Assembly: GCA_002731215.1 (NCBI GenBank)
Contig: PCAP01000012.1
Coordinates: 1-47,029 of the forward strand
Direction: 5' to 3'
DNA length: 47,029 bases
From: Acidobacteriota bacterium
GTDB lineage: Bacteria; Acidobacteriota; UBA890
Part shown: positions 1 through 10,278 of the stretch, one piece after another
How the letters are laid out: every line of letters begins with the position of its first letter
Position numbering within the stretch: position 1 is the stretch's first letter
Notes under the pieces: model-generated
The model's input: only the letters and a program-made list of their open reading frames with translations
Told to the model about the DNA's origin: nothing
The model's database searches: none
Position numbers and translations under genes: made by a program

Positions 1-1449
1 GGCCTCTGGGCTTGAGGGTTTTGAATCGCCGCGCAGCAGGATCACGTCTGGCAATGTGTTGTAAAAGTAATCGCCAAGAATGACAAACAACATCGCCGGT
101 GCAATGAACTGCAGCACATACTTAAAGAATATCGGTACCTTGATGTCGGCAGCTTTATTGATCTCGTCCCAGGCGCGGTGGATGCCAAACACCCAGGTGA
201 ACAGCACGATCTCGATGGTAGCTAGAATGACTAGTCCGAATGTGCCGGCCCAGAAATCAAACTCGTTCATGAAATGGGGCATGATGAAGATCACCGGCTG
301 CACAAGAAGGAAGACGGTGAGCCCAAGGATGATTGCGGCTTTTCGACGGGACATTTTTAGCTCGTCTTGAAGAAAGGCCATTAGGGGCTGCCCCATTGCC
401 AATGAGGAAGTGATTCCGGCGATGAACAGGAGGCCGAACCACAGCGTGCCGAAGAGCTGGCCGGCGGGAAGCTGTTGGAACAACACGGGCATGACGGCAA
501 ACGCCAGGTCAAACGAGTTAGCAGCGAGTTCTTGGGTCCGTTCAACCCCAAAGAAGACCACCGCTGCTGGAATTGCCAGTGTGCCGCCGAGGACCACCTC
601 AGCGAATTCGTTGGTTGATGCCGTCGCCAGGCCGGTTAGCGCGATGTCGTCGTTCTCCGACAGGTAGGACGAATAGCACTGGATCGTGCCCATCCCGAGG
701 CTGAGCGTGAAGAAAATCTGACCTGCCGCCGCCAGCCACGTCGCCGAGTCACTAATCTGGCTGAAGTCTGGGTTCCATATGAATCCGAGGCCTTTGCTGA
801 CACTGAACTCCGGTTGCGCCGGGTCCGGGGTGCCCAGAAGTAACACACGGACAACTAGGATGACGGCGAAGAGAAAGAGCGCCGGAAGTGCGTACCGGGC
901 TACCAACTCGATTCCTCCGGAGACGCCACGCGACAGGATATACACATTGAGAACCATCGTGATTATGAAGAACACGTAGGCCCAGGCGATGCCACTGAAA
1001 TACTCGTTCGTAGCCAGACCTTGATAGCCGGAGAGAAAGTCTTTAGTGCTATCAAGCTCGGCGTTGCCCCAGTAACGTCCCGTTGCCGTAAAGAGTGAAT
1101 ATCCGAGAGACCAGGATTCCACATATGTGTAGTAGACCATCACGGTTAGTGGCATAAACAGGCCTAGAGCGCCAATGTATTTGGCCATCGGACTGTCCCA
1201 CAGCCTCTCGAACATTCCCGGGCTCGAGTGGTGGCCGTAACCACCGCCGTAGCGGCCGATTGCCCACTCCATCCACATTAGCGGGATCCCCAAGAGAAGG
1301 AACGAAATGAAATAGGGGATCATGAAGGCGCCGCCGCCATTTTGTGCGGCTTGTACCGGAAAACGCAGGAAATTTCCTAAGCCCACCGCGTTGCCTGCCA
1401 TGGCGAGAACAAGCCCCACTCTTGTGGCCCACTTCTCTTGTTCGCTCAT
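1..1449 (-). CDS. Sodium-dependent symporter, neurotransmitter:sodium symporter (NSS/SNF) family, 3' end cut by window edge
   Basis: Manual reverse translation from ATG at 1449: MSEQEKWATRVGLVLAMAGNAVGLGNFLRFPVQAAQNGGGAFMIPYFISFLLLGIPLMWMEWAIGR..., the NSS N-terminal signature (GNAVGLGNFLRFP). Open to the left edge, so missing from the ORF track. Confidence 0.93.
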   Translation of the reverse strand, partial: MSEQEKWATRVGLVLAMAGNAVGLGNFLRFPVQAAQNGGGAFMIPYFISFLLLGIPLMWMEWAIGRYGGGYGHHSSPGMFERLWDSPMAKYIGALGLFMPLTVMVYYTYVESWSLGYSLFTATGRYWGNAELDSTKDFLSGYQGLATNEYFSGIAWAYVFFIITMVLNVYILSRGVSGGIELVARYALPALFLFAVILVVRVLLLGTPDPAQPEFSVSKGLGFIWNPDFSQISDSATWLAAAGQIFFTLSLGMGTIQCYSSYLSENDDIALTGLATASTNEFAEVVLGGTLAIPAAVVFFGVERTQELAANSFDLAFAVMPVLFQQLPAGQLFGTLWFGLLFIAGITSSLAMGQPLMAFLQDELKMSRRKAAIILGLTVFLLVQPVIFIMPHFMNEFDFWAGTFGLVILATIEIVLFTWVFGIHRAWDEINKAADIKVPIFFKYVLQFIAPAMLFVILGDYFYNTLPDVILLRGDSKPSSPEA

Positions 1450-1683
1450 AGCCCTTCCACGAAAAACTTTTGGAAGCCAACCAGCCGACACTCACTTCCA
1501 TGCTGCGCCAGCATCGTTACGAAAGAATCGGATGCTATCATAGGCTTAAATGCCTGCTTCCGGATGATGCGCTGTTGCACCGGGAACGGGAGTAGCTGGT
1601 AAGCTTTCAGCGTACCGGGTGCGACTCATTTCCGGTGCTCTGGCGGCCCGCGATCGCTGGCCGCCGCGACGTCTTCAAGAGGT

Positions 1684-1756
1684 GGGCTCGTAGCTCAGTC
1701 GGTAGAGCGCCAGACTGAAAATCTGGGCGTCGGTGGTTCGATTCCGCCCGAGCCCA
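1684..1756 (+). tRNA. tRNA-Phe (GAA)
   Basis: 7-bp acceptor GGGCTCG/CGAGCCC, D arm GCTCAGTCGGTAGAGC, anticodon arm CCAGA-CTGAAAA-TCTGG, T arm GGTGG-TTCGATT-CCGCC. Confidence 0.96.
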
Positions 1757-1783
1757 CCTTTTCATTTAGTAAGGAGTACTCTG

Positions 1784-2191
1784 ATGGCGGTTCGTAAACA
1801 GCTAACAGTGAGCTGGCAAAACAGAGCGGGTGAGTTAGCCAATGTTTGCCGCGTCCTGTCAGACGTTGGAATCAATATCGAAGCGCTCGCGACGGCTGAA
1901 GCGGGAGAGTATGGTGCCGTACGTCTTGTGGTCGACGATGTCGGTATGGCACGCCAGGTCTTCCATAAAGCTCAGGTGGCGCATACAACAATCGATGTGT
2001 TCGTTATAGAGCTCCCGAATAGGGCAGGGTCTTTAGCTGATATAGCCGGGAGGCTTTCAGAGGAGAAGATCAACATCGAGTATTTTTACTCAGCGGTGGC
2101 GCCAGGAGTTGAACGGGCTTTGGGCGTGTTTAAGGTTTCCGATCCATGGCGTGCTGACGAGATCACTAACATGATGGAAGCTAATGACTGA
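1784..2191 (+). CDS. ACT domain-containing protein (two ACT-like repeats)
   Basis: MAVRKQLTVSWQNRAGELANVCRVLSDVGINIEAL... and ...FVIELPNRAGSLADIAGRLSEEKINIEYFYS. Start moved from 1733 (inside tRNA-Phe) to ATG 1784 with AAGGAG upstream. Confidence 0.85.
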   Translation: MAVRKQLTVSWQNRAGELANVCRVLSDVGINIEALATAEAGEYGAVRLVVDDVGMARQVFHKAQVAHTTIDVFVIELPNRAGSLADIAGRLSEEKINIEYFYSAVAPGVERALGVFKVSDPWRADEITNMMEAND

Positions 2192-3086
2192 CCAAACTCG
2201 CATCGTTACATCAACTGAAATATCCGGTATTCCTATGGCGCGTCGGGGAAAGGTTCGCGACGTATACGACCTAAATGATGAACTTCTTATCGTTGCCACG
2301 GACCGGGTGTCGGCTTTTGACGTCGTTTTGCCAAACGGTATTCCTCACAAGGGCACTGTACTTACGCAAATTTCACGGTTCTGGTTCGAACGAATGAACG
2401 TCTGTCCGAATCACTTAATCAGCACTGACGTCGCCGATTTTCCAGAGTACCTGCAAGAGTACGCCGACATGTTGGCTGGACGTGCGATGCTGGTGCGTCG
2501 AGCCGACCGGGTTGATATAGAGTGCGTGGTTCGTGGATATTTGATCGGGTCGGGATGGAAGGACTACCAAGCTACTGGTGCAGTTTGTGGTATCGATTTG
2601 CCTGCCGATATGCTCCTTGCTGGCCGCTTGGAAGAACCTATCTTCACGCCGGCGAGTAAGGCTGATGATGGTCATGACGAAAATATTTCATTCGATACCA
2701 TGGTTGACATGGTCGGTGCCGATACGGCTGAGCGGCTGCGTGAGTTGTCACTACAGATCTATATTGAGGCGCGTGCCTTCGCGGAAGAACGCAACATTAT
2801 TATCGCGGACACCAAGTTTGAATTTGGGTTCATCGATGGTGAACTGTCACTTATCGATGAAATTCTGACCCCTGACTCGTCCCGGTTCTGGCCGGCTGAC
2901 CAGTACGAGAGTGGTGTGAGTCCACCCTCATACGATAAACAATTTGTTCGGGATTGGTTGAGTGACCTCGGTTGGGACAAGAATCCGCCTGGACCGGAGC
3001 TTCCTCAAGCTGTGGTTGAGGCGACAGCGGCCAAGTATCTTGAGGCCTACGAGCAGTTAACAGGTGCCCCATTGCTAGGTACGTAG
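2184..3086 (+). CDS. purC: Phosphoribosylaminoimidazole-succinocarboxamide synthase
   Basis: RGKVRDVYDL...LIVATDRVSAFDVVLPNGIPHKG...TKFEFGF...LIDEILTPDSSRFWPADQY: SAICAR synthase signatures. Confidence 0.97.
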   Translation: MTDQTRIVTSTEISGIPMARRGKVRDVYDLNDELLIVATDRVSAFDVVLPNGIPHKGTVLTQISRFWFERMNVCPNHLISTDVADFPEYLQEYADMLAGRAMLVRRADRVDIECVVRGYLIGSGWKDYQATGAVCGIDLPADMLLAGRLEEPIFTPASKADDGHDENISFDTMVDMVGADTAERLRELSLQIYIEARAFAEERNIIIADTKFEFGFIDGELSLIDEILTPDSSRFWPADQYESGVSPPSYDKQFVRDWLSDLGWDKNPPGPELPQAVVEATAAKYLEAYEQLTGAPLLGT

Positions 3087-3147
3087 GCTTCTGAAGAATA
3101 AAGGGAACACGGATCTGCACGGAAGGCTAGAAGAACTCGTTGGAGAG

Positions 3148-3315
3148 ATGGTTGCCGGTGGAATCCGTATGGATGAGGCTGTGCGCGAACTTGAGGCCCA
3201 TTTTCTCCGGCAAATCCTCGAAGAGCATAAGGGTAACCAAAGCAAAGCCGCGAAAATGCTTGGCATTCATCGCAACACAATGCGTAACAAGATGCGGCGA
3301 TGTGGGCTCGCTTGA
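3148..3315 (+). CDS. Small Fis-type helix-turn-helix protein (start uncertain)
   Basis: MVAGGIRMDEAVRELEAHFLRQILEEHKGNQSKAAKMLGIHRNTMRNKMRRCGLA* resembles the Fis C-terminal HTH ([21 protein letters not shown]). Open frame continues upstream to 3079 without ATG/GTG/TTG. Confidence 0.7.
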   Translation: MVAGGIRMDEAVRELEAHFLRQILEEHKGNQSKAAKMLGIHRNTMRNKMRRCGLA

Positions 3316-3348
3316 CCATTGCGACCAGATATCTACGGGTTCATCAAG

Positions 3349-3377
3349 TTGACGCTCTAAAGGGCCATTGTTACCCT
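3349..3377 (+). promoter_or_regulatory. Putative sigma70-type promoter of groESL
   Basis: TTGACG (3349-3354), 17-nt spacer, TACCCT (3372-3377), immediately before CIRCE. Confidence 0.6.
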
Positions 3378-3403
3378 TAGCACTCCTGCCATTGGAGTGC
3401 TAA
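3377..3403 (+). promoter_or_regulatory. CIRCE operator (HrcA binding site)
   Basis: TTAGCACTC-CTGCCATTG-GAGTGCTAA, exact match to the CIRCE consensus TTAGCACTC-N9-GAGTGCTAA. Confidence 0.95.
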
Positions 3404-3529
3404 GACGGTACTAGGCGTCCGACTTCCGCCCCGGTGGTATTCCCCCAATGATAACAAGTAAGAAGTAGCGCCCTTCTGTTTACTGCGAGGGCCCCTAACA
3501 AGACTCACGTAGCATCAAGGAGCAAATCA

Positions 3530-3841
3530 ATGGCAGCAAGCAAGAATTCAGGTGTAAAGGTACGTCCGCTCGGTAATCGTGTCCTGGTGCGACGCCTTGA
3601 GCCGACCGAAGAGGTACATGGTGGGATCATCATTCCAGATACAGCTAAAGAAAAGCCAATGGAGGCGGAAGTTGTCGCCATAGGCGAAGGAACGCGGCTC
3701 GACGATGGGTCCCGGGCACCTTTTGAAGTCTCGGTAGGTGACACGGTCCTGATTGGCAAGTATGCCGGTACTGAAATCAAGTTCGATGGCGAGGAATACC
3801 AGATTCTCAAGGAAGACGAGATTCTCGGCATCGTTGGCTGA
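3530..3841 (+). CDS. groES: Co-chaperonin GroES
   Basis: [45 protein letters not shown]...[30 protein letters not shown]. Confidence 0.98.
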   Translation: MAASKNSGVKVRPLGNRVLVRRLEPTEEVHGGIIIPDTAKEKPMEAEVVAIGEGTRLDDGSRAPFEVSVGDTVLIGKYAGTEIKFDGEEYQILKEDEILGIVG

Positions 3842-3887
3842 TCGAAATGGAGACAGTCGTCCACGGGCGGCTGATATACGGAGGTAA

Positions 3888-5504
<1,617 letters not shown>

Positions 5505-5691
5505 AGTCGGGCAAGATCCAATATTCGTAGGATTTGTCGCTGCGTATTTTCGCCTGGTGTTTCGGAGGGTCCGAGGGTGGTGATCATCCTCGGGCCTTCG
5601 TGCTACGATCAGGCACTCCCCGCTTGACGGCCGATCTCCGGCCGCGCGTGATTCGCATCAAACTTCCCTGTAACAAGGAGATCGGGAACCC

Positions 5692-6258
5692 ATGAAAGCA
5701 ACGAATTGGATTGTTAGCGGGTTAGCCCTAGCAATAGTCTTGAACGTTGGTGTTGCGTTGCCGGCGCATGCACAATTGGCCGCTGGCCCGAAGATCGCCG
5801 TGATTAACGGTGACCGCGTCTTGATGGAGTCCAGCATCGGCCTCCAGGTGCAACAGGAGGCTCAGACGGCCGCAACCGACTGGGATAATCGTGTACGTGA
5901 AAAGCAAGTGGAAATCGACACACTCATGGCGCAGGCTGAGCAACAGCAATTGACGCTTACCCAGGAGGCCATGGCTCGAATCCAGAGCAGCGTCGAGCAG
6001 GCACAAGTCGACCTGCAGCGCCTCCGAGATGATGCGCAACGTGCATTGAACCGCATGGCGGAACAGGCACAGGCGCGGATCAACGAGCGCTTAGTTCCAG
6101 CGGTTGAGCAGCTTGCAGCCGAGGCTGGCTATGATCTGATACTCGATACTAGGATGCAGGGAATCTTATATTTTGCATCTGCTATCGATGAGACTGATCG
6201 CTACATCGCGTTGGTCAATACCAATAATCTGCCACCGCAACAGGAGAGTCGCCGTTAG
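5692..6258 (+). CDS. OmpH/Skp family periplasmic chaperone
   Basis: Signal peptide then KIAVINGDRVLMESSIGLQVQQEAQ..., long coiled coil, ...EQLAAEAGYDLILDTRMQGILYFASAIDETDRYIALVN. Confidence 0.85.
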   Translation: MKATNWIVSGLALAIVLNVGVALPAHAQLAAGPKIAVINGDRVLMESSIGLQVQQEAQTAATDWDNRVREKQVEIDTLMAQAEQQQLTLTQEAMARIQSSVEQAQVDLQRLRDDAQRALNRMAEQAQARINERLVPAVEQLAAEAGYDLILDTRMQGILYFASAIDETDRYIALVNTNNLPPQQESRR

Positions 6259-6270
6259 GCGAATGACATT

Positions 6271-6662
6271 CCGATCCACGAGGCAGGGGAACCGCTGCCG
6301 GGCACTCCGGTGCATACGGTGGAGGAAAGTCGGGACTCCACGGGTCGCGTGCTGGGTAACGCCCAGTGGGGGAAACTCCAGGCAAGTGCCACAGAAAAAA
6401 TACCGCCGTTCGTAAAGGTAGCCGTTCGCGGCCGCTGAACGGTAAGGGTGGAACGGTGGGGTAAGAGCCCACCAGTGCTGGCGGCGACGCCGGTAGCTCG
6501 GTAAACCCCACGTGGAGCAAGGCCAAACAAGGGAATTCGGGGAGACCCGCCCCGTTCCTGGGTAGGCCGCATGAGGTGACGGGTAACCGTCGCCCCAGAT
6601 GCATGGTTCCCACCCCGGTTCGCCGGGGCAACAGGATCCCGCTTACTCGCCTCGTGGACCGG
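6271..6662 (+). ncRNA. rnpB: RNase P RNA, bacterial class A
   Basis: GGAGGAAAGTCGGGACTCCAC, GGTAAGGGTGGAACGGTGGGGTAAGAGCCCACC, GGTAAACCCCACGTGGAGCAAGGCCAAACA, GGGTAGGCCGC, ACAGGATCCCGCTTAC; ends pair as P1 (TCCACGAGGC / GCCTCGTGGA). Ends +/- a few nt. Confidence 0.95.
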
Positions 6663-6729
6663 ACATCTTTTTAGCGGAGGAGCTACGGTCGCCGTATTTC
6701 CGTGGTTGCTAGCCTTGTTCAGTCGGGCT

Positions 6730-7176
6730 CTAGAAGGGGATGTCGTCGTCGGTTACGCCAGAGTCGGTCGGGCTGGGGCCCGCGGGCTGTGCGTCACTGG
6801 AGGGACCAACTGGTGCATTCCCCCCGCCACCATAGTCGCCATCACCTCGGCTACCAAGCATCTGCATATTCTGGGCGACAATCTCCGTGGTATACCGAGT
6901 ATTGCCATCGCGATCGTCCCATTTGCGGGTTTGGATGCGTCCTTCTATGTATACCTGTCTTCCCTTTTGAAGGTATTGGTTGCAGATTTCAGCCAGCCGC
7001 GCCCAGGCGACGATATTGTGCCACTCTGTGCGTTCATTAGTCTCGCCGTCTTTCGACCAACTATCGGTCGTTGCCAAGGAGAAATTAGCTACGGCGGTGC
7101 CGTTCTGCGTGTAGCGAATCTCCGGGTCCTTGCCTAGGTTGCCTATCAAGATCACCTTATTAACGCCCCGTGCCAT
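6730..7176 (-). CDS. ssb: Single-stranded DNA-binding protein
   Basis: [40 protein letters not shown]...[31 protein letters not shown]...DDDIPF acidic tip. Start moved to internal Met. Confidence 0.97.
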   Translation of the reverse strand: MARGVNKVILIGNLGKDPEIRYTQNGTAVANFSLATTDSWSKDGETNERTEWHNIVAWARLAEICNQYLQKGRQVYIEGRIQTRKWDDRDGNTRYTTEIVAQNMQMLGSRGDGDYGGGGNAPVGPSSDAQPAGPSPTDSGVTDDDIPF

Positions 7177-7332
7177 TCCATGCCTCTCTTCGCTGTTTTC
7201 GTATTGGGCTAACTGATTCCGCCCGGGGTATGCCAGTCGAACACTTGTCTCTATGTACCACAAGAGAGGGAAAGGCACACGCCATTCGTTTCAAGCCAAC
7301 AAAATATTTACAAACCAAACTCGCGGAATGTT

Positions 7333-8253
7333 TCAGGGTACCTGGCAGGCGACCGGTAATGATTGGCTGAGGCGGTCAAGTTGCATACAGCCGATCAACG
7401 CGGCATCAGTTCCTGCATGCGTTGCAATTAGGTCCCGAAGTTCACGAATAGCAGTGTCATGCTCACCGAGAGCGATGGCTTCGAGTGCGGCGCTCAAGGT
7501 GGCATCGGAAACTTTTACACTGGCCGGATAGTTTTGTTTGACCTTAAGAAAACGATTCCGAGCATCAATATGGAGGCCTTGAGCCGAAAGTGACTCAGCA
7601 ATCCAATAGAGTGCGTCTGGGGCACGTGAGGACGTTGAGTGGCGTGCTAGAAACTCCTCAAATCCACTGACCGCGACAACGAATTGACCCGCTGTGTAGT
7701 CGGCGTAAGCACGATTAAACAGCCCCTCCTCTTCGTCGCCGTAGCTAGAGAAGTCTCCCGTTGACGTTGGCTGTTCTCCGGCAGTTGCTGACAACCCTGA
7801 AGGCTTCGGTGGGGCAAAAAAGTCGTATAGAAGAAGGCGTCCTTTTGATGGTAACGCCACTTCGGTTGATTGCGACTGGGCGAGTGCGGTAGTTAATTGC
7901 TTGACCTGCTCGCGCAGGGCCGATACTTGCGCCTCTAAGGCGCGAAGTTCCGCACCTTCACCGGCTTGTTGAACGCGTATAGGATCGAGTGCTGCCTCGA
8001 GCTCGGTTTGCAAACTGGCGACGTGACTGATGAGGTTTTGCTGATTTTCTTGTAGGTCAGAGACTTGGGCTTCAAGGGTATTGGAGCGATTCTCGGACTC
8101 CGTAACCCGTTTCTGCATAGAAGCGCATGCAGACGCCGAAAAAACGAAGACCAGCAAAGTGATCAACCTGAGCGTGGGAGGCTGCTGGCGTCTATTCAAG
8201 GCCTCGCTGGGGTGTTCCGGAGGAGAAGTGTTGTTGGGGGCGGGTCCGCCCAA
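7333..8253 (-). CDS. ybgF: Tol-Pal system protein YbgF/CpoB (TPR, coiled coil, likely lipoprotein)
   Basis: ITLLVFVFSASACAS lipobox-like segment, coiled coil, C-terminal TPR (LFNRAYADYTAGQFVVAVSGFEEFLARHSTSSRAPDALYWIAESL); downstream of pal. Confidence 0.85.
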   Translation of the reverse strand: MGGPAPNNTSPPEHPSEALNRRQQPPTLRLITLLVFVFSASACASMQKRVTESENRSNTLEAQVSDLQENQQNLISHVASLQTELEAALDPIRVQQAGEGAELRALEAQVSALREQVKQLTTALAQSQSTEVALPSKGRLLLYDFFAPPKPSGLSATAGEQPTSTGDFSSYGDEEEGLFNRAYADYTAGQFVVAVSGFEEFLARHSTSSRAPDALYWIAESLSAQGLHIDARNRFLKVKQNYPASVKVSDATLSAALEAIALGEHDTAIRELRDLIATHAGTDAALIGCMQLDRLSQSLPVACQVP

Positions 8254-8284
8254 TTATGGTGTGAACCCGCCCTCAATATTGCGT

Positions 8285-8854
8285 TTAGCGATCGTTGCTG
8301 TCGATGGCTTGAAACTGTGCTCGGCGATTCTGTGCCCACGCTGCCTCGTTGCTTTCGGTCGCTGCGGGGTTTTCTTCGCCGTAGGAGATAATGTCAATGC
8401 GGCTGGCCGGGACACCAAGCGACACGAGATACTGCATGGTCGCACTGGCACGACGTTCGCCGAGAGCCATGTTGTACTCGCGCGTTCCGCGCTCGTCACA
8501 ATGACCGGCAACCACCAGACGGAAATGGTCATTATCTCGCAGGAATTGCGCGTTGGCCTGGAGCTTGGCCCGCTGGTCGGCACGGACCTCTGATTCATCA
8601 TAGTCGAAGTAGATTGTCTGCAGTATTCCTTCTTCGTTGATCTGGCCGATCGTAAGGACGTCTACTACAGGCTCAGCTTCTTCGAATTCCCTAGCCGGTG
8701 GTGGTGGCGGGGGTGGTGGTGGTGGTGGTGGCTCTTCAACTGGTGGTGGCGGGGGTGGCTCCACAACCGGCGGCACCTCTTTCGCACACGCCGCCAGCGT
8801 GCCAACCGCGACCATCAGAACGACGAGGCCAGTGAGTTTTAGGAGAGCTTTCAT
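8285..8854 (-). CDS. pal: Peptidoglycan-associated lipoprotein Pal with polyproline linker
   Basis: MKALLKLTGLVVLMVAVGTLAACAKE lipoprotein signal; OmpA-like IYFDYDESEVRADQRAKLQANAQFLRDN...GHCDERGTREYNMALGERRASATMQYLVSLGV. Start at the internal Met. Confidence 0.95.
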   Translation of the reverse strand: MKALLKLTGLVVLMVAVGTLAACAKEVPPVVEPPPPPPVEEPPPPPPPPPPPPAREFEEAEPVVDVLTIGQINEEGILQTIYFDYDESEVRADQRAKLQANAQFLRDNDHFRLVVAGHCDERGTREYNMALGERRASATMQYLVSLGVPASRIDIISYGEENPAATESNEAAWAQNRRAQFQAIDSNDR

Positions 8855-8888
8855 TAACTTTTTCCTCCGTTTGGTGAGCAGGTCCCGC

Positions 8889-10271
8889 TCATCTCCCACC
8901 CCAAGAGGGGCTCTGGTTAGCGCCTTCTCTAGTCAATTGCCGCAGCCGCGAGCCATCCAGCCCAACCGCAAAAATATGGTTCTGGTTGCCTTGCGCTGCT
9001 TCAAAAACGATCTGTCTTCCATCGGGCGACCAATTCGGAGAATCGGCTCGCCCATAACCGCGTGTCACTGGGACACTACGGCCTGTACTGAGAGAGTATA
9101 CAAAAACTTGAAACCTATTACCCCCTTCTGATGCTGCATAGGCTATCAGATCGGAAAGCTGAGGGTTGGGGTTCCAAGTCGGAGAATCGATTTGAGTACC
9201 TTCGACCGGTAACCGCCGGACGTTAATACCGTCGATACTCATCTTGTAGAGATGCTGTCCTCCACCGCGTGTCGAGATAAAAGCTATCTCTCGACCGTTG
9301 GGAGAAAACGTCGGCGATGTGTCAATTTCCGAGTTGTTTGTGATTCGCTGCAAGTCGCTACCGTCAGATTTCGAAATGTAGATCTCGGAATTCCCGGTTT
9401 TGGTGCCGTCCTTTGTGGACGAGAACACCAGTCGGCTGCCGTCTGGCGACCAGTCGGGACTGCTATCCTGCCCATTGGTTCGGATGATTACAGGCGGAAT
9501 CCCACCACCCTTGTTGAGCATGGCGATATCAACGTTGGGAATACCATCGTGTGAACGGTAGGAAACATACGCGATTTGGTCTCCATTCGGGGAGAAAGCG
9601 GGGTTCAAAGCGAACCCACCATCGTTAGTGATACGTTGGTCACCATAGCCATCGTAATCCATTAGATGAATCTCTTTAGGACCCCGACGGTTGGAGACGT
9701 AGGCTATTCGTGTTGAGGCGGCCCCGTATTGGCCCGTGAAGTAGAACACGGCCTCGTCGTTGAACTCATGGGCAATTCGACGCAATTGCGAGTTCGAGAT
9801 AATTGCTGCGGTTACGGGTATCTCCTGGTAATAACGCTTGCCTATGATCTGTTGCCCGCTGGCAACATCATAGAGTCGGAATTCAACAATCAGGTCGTCA
9901 TCTTGGCGGCGAACAAAGCCTCGGATTAATGCCTCGGCATCGGTTTGGCGCCAGGCCGTGAAGTCTGGGGACCCGTCACCGGAGACTATGTCTGGGTAGA
10001 ACTTAGAATCGACCAGATCGAACACCATCGAGTAGTCCAAATCGTTCCATAGGACCTGGCGAAGCATGTTGGCTTCGCCTTCAGCCCCCGAGATTATGGA
10101 GAATGTCGGTACAGCGAGGGTGATGGGATTTACTGCCCGGTTTCTGAGTTCTATATAGATGTCCTCGCCTTGTTGATTCTGCGTTATTGGTACTTGGACG
10201 AGGGAAGTGTCGCTAGGCATGGAAGCCAGCGCAGCAAAAAAGATAATGGGCAAACGAAGTTGCAAGTTCAT
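8889..10271 (-). CDS. tolB: Tol-Pal system beta-propeller protein TolB
   Basis: TRIAYVSNRRGPKEIHLMDYDGYGDQRITNDGGFALNPAFSPNGDQIAYVSYR...SPDWSPDGSRLVFSSTKDGNSEIYI. Confidence 0.95.
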   Translation of the reverse strand: MNLQLRLPIIFFAALASMPSDTSLVQVPITQNQQGEDIYIELRNRAVNPITLAVPTFSIISGAEGEANMLRQVLWNDLDYSMVFDLVDSKFYPDIVSGDGSPDFTAWRQTDAEALIRGFVRRQDDDLIVEFRLYDVASGQQIIGKRYYQEIPVTAAIISNSQLRRIAHEFNDEAVFYFTGQYGAASTRIAYVSNRRGPKEIHLMDYDGYGDQRITNDGGFALNPAFSPNGDQIAYVSYRSHDGIPNVDIAMLNKGGGIPPVIIRTNGQDSSPDWSPDGSRLVFSSTKDGTKTGNSEIYISKSDGSDLQRITNNSEIDTSPTFSPNGREIAFISTRGGGQHLYKMSIDGINVRRLPVEGTQIDSPTWNPNPQLSDLIAYAASEGGNRFQVFVYSLSTGRSVPVTRGYGRADSPNWSPDGRQIVFEAAQGNQNHIFAVGLDGSRLRQLTREGANQSPSWGGR

Positions 10272-10278
10272 GGACTTC

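Noticed and set aside
6215-6631. Minus-strand ORFs of 138 and 105 aa and a + strand 80-aa ORF over 6173-6631
   Set aside because: They lie across the RNase P RNA gene; Pro/Arg-rich translations reflect structured GC-rich RNA.
6702-7137. + strand 112-aa and 143-aa ORFs
   Set aside because: Antisense to ssb, which has clear protein motifs.
8697-8760. GGT/GGC repeat considered as a CRISPR-like or satellite array
   Set aside because: It is a codon repeat for Pro in pal; no spacer-repeat structure. No CRISPR array was seen anywhere in the window.
8637-9131. + strand Gly-rich 164-aa ORF (SLAGGGGGGGGGGGGSSTGGGG)
   Set aside because: Antisense to the polyproline-coding segment of pal; not an independent Gly-rich protein.
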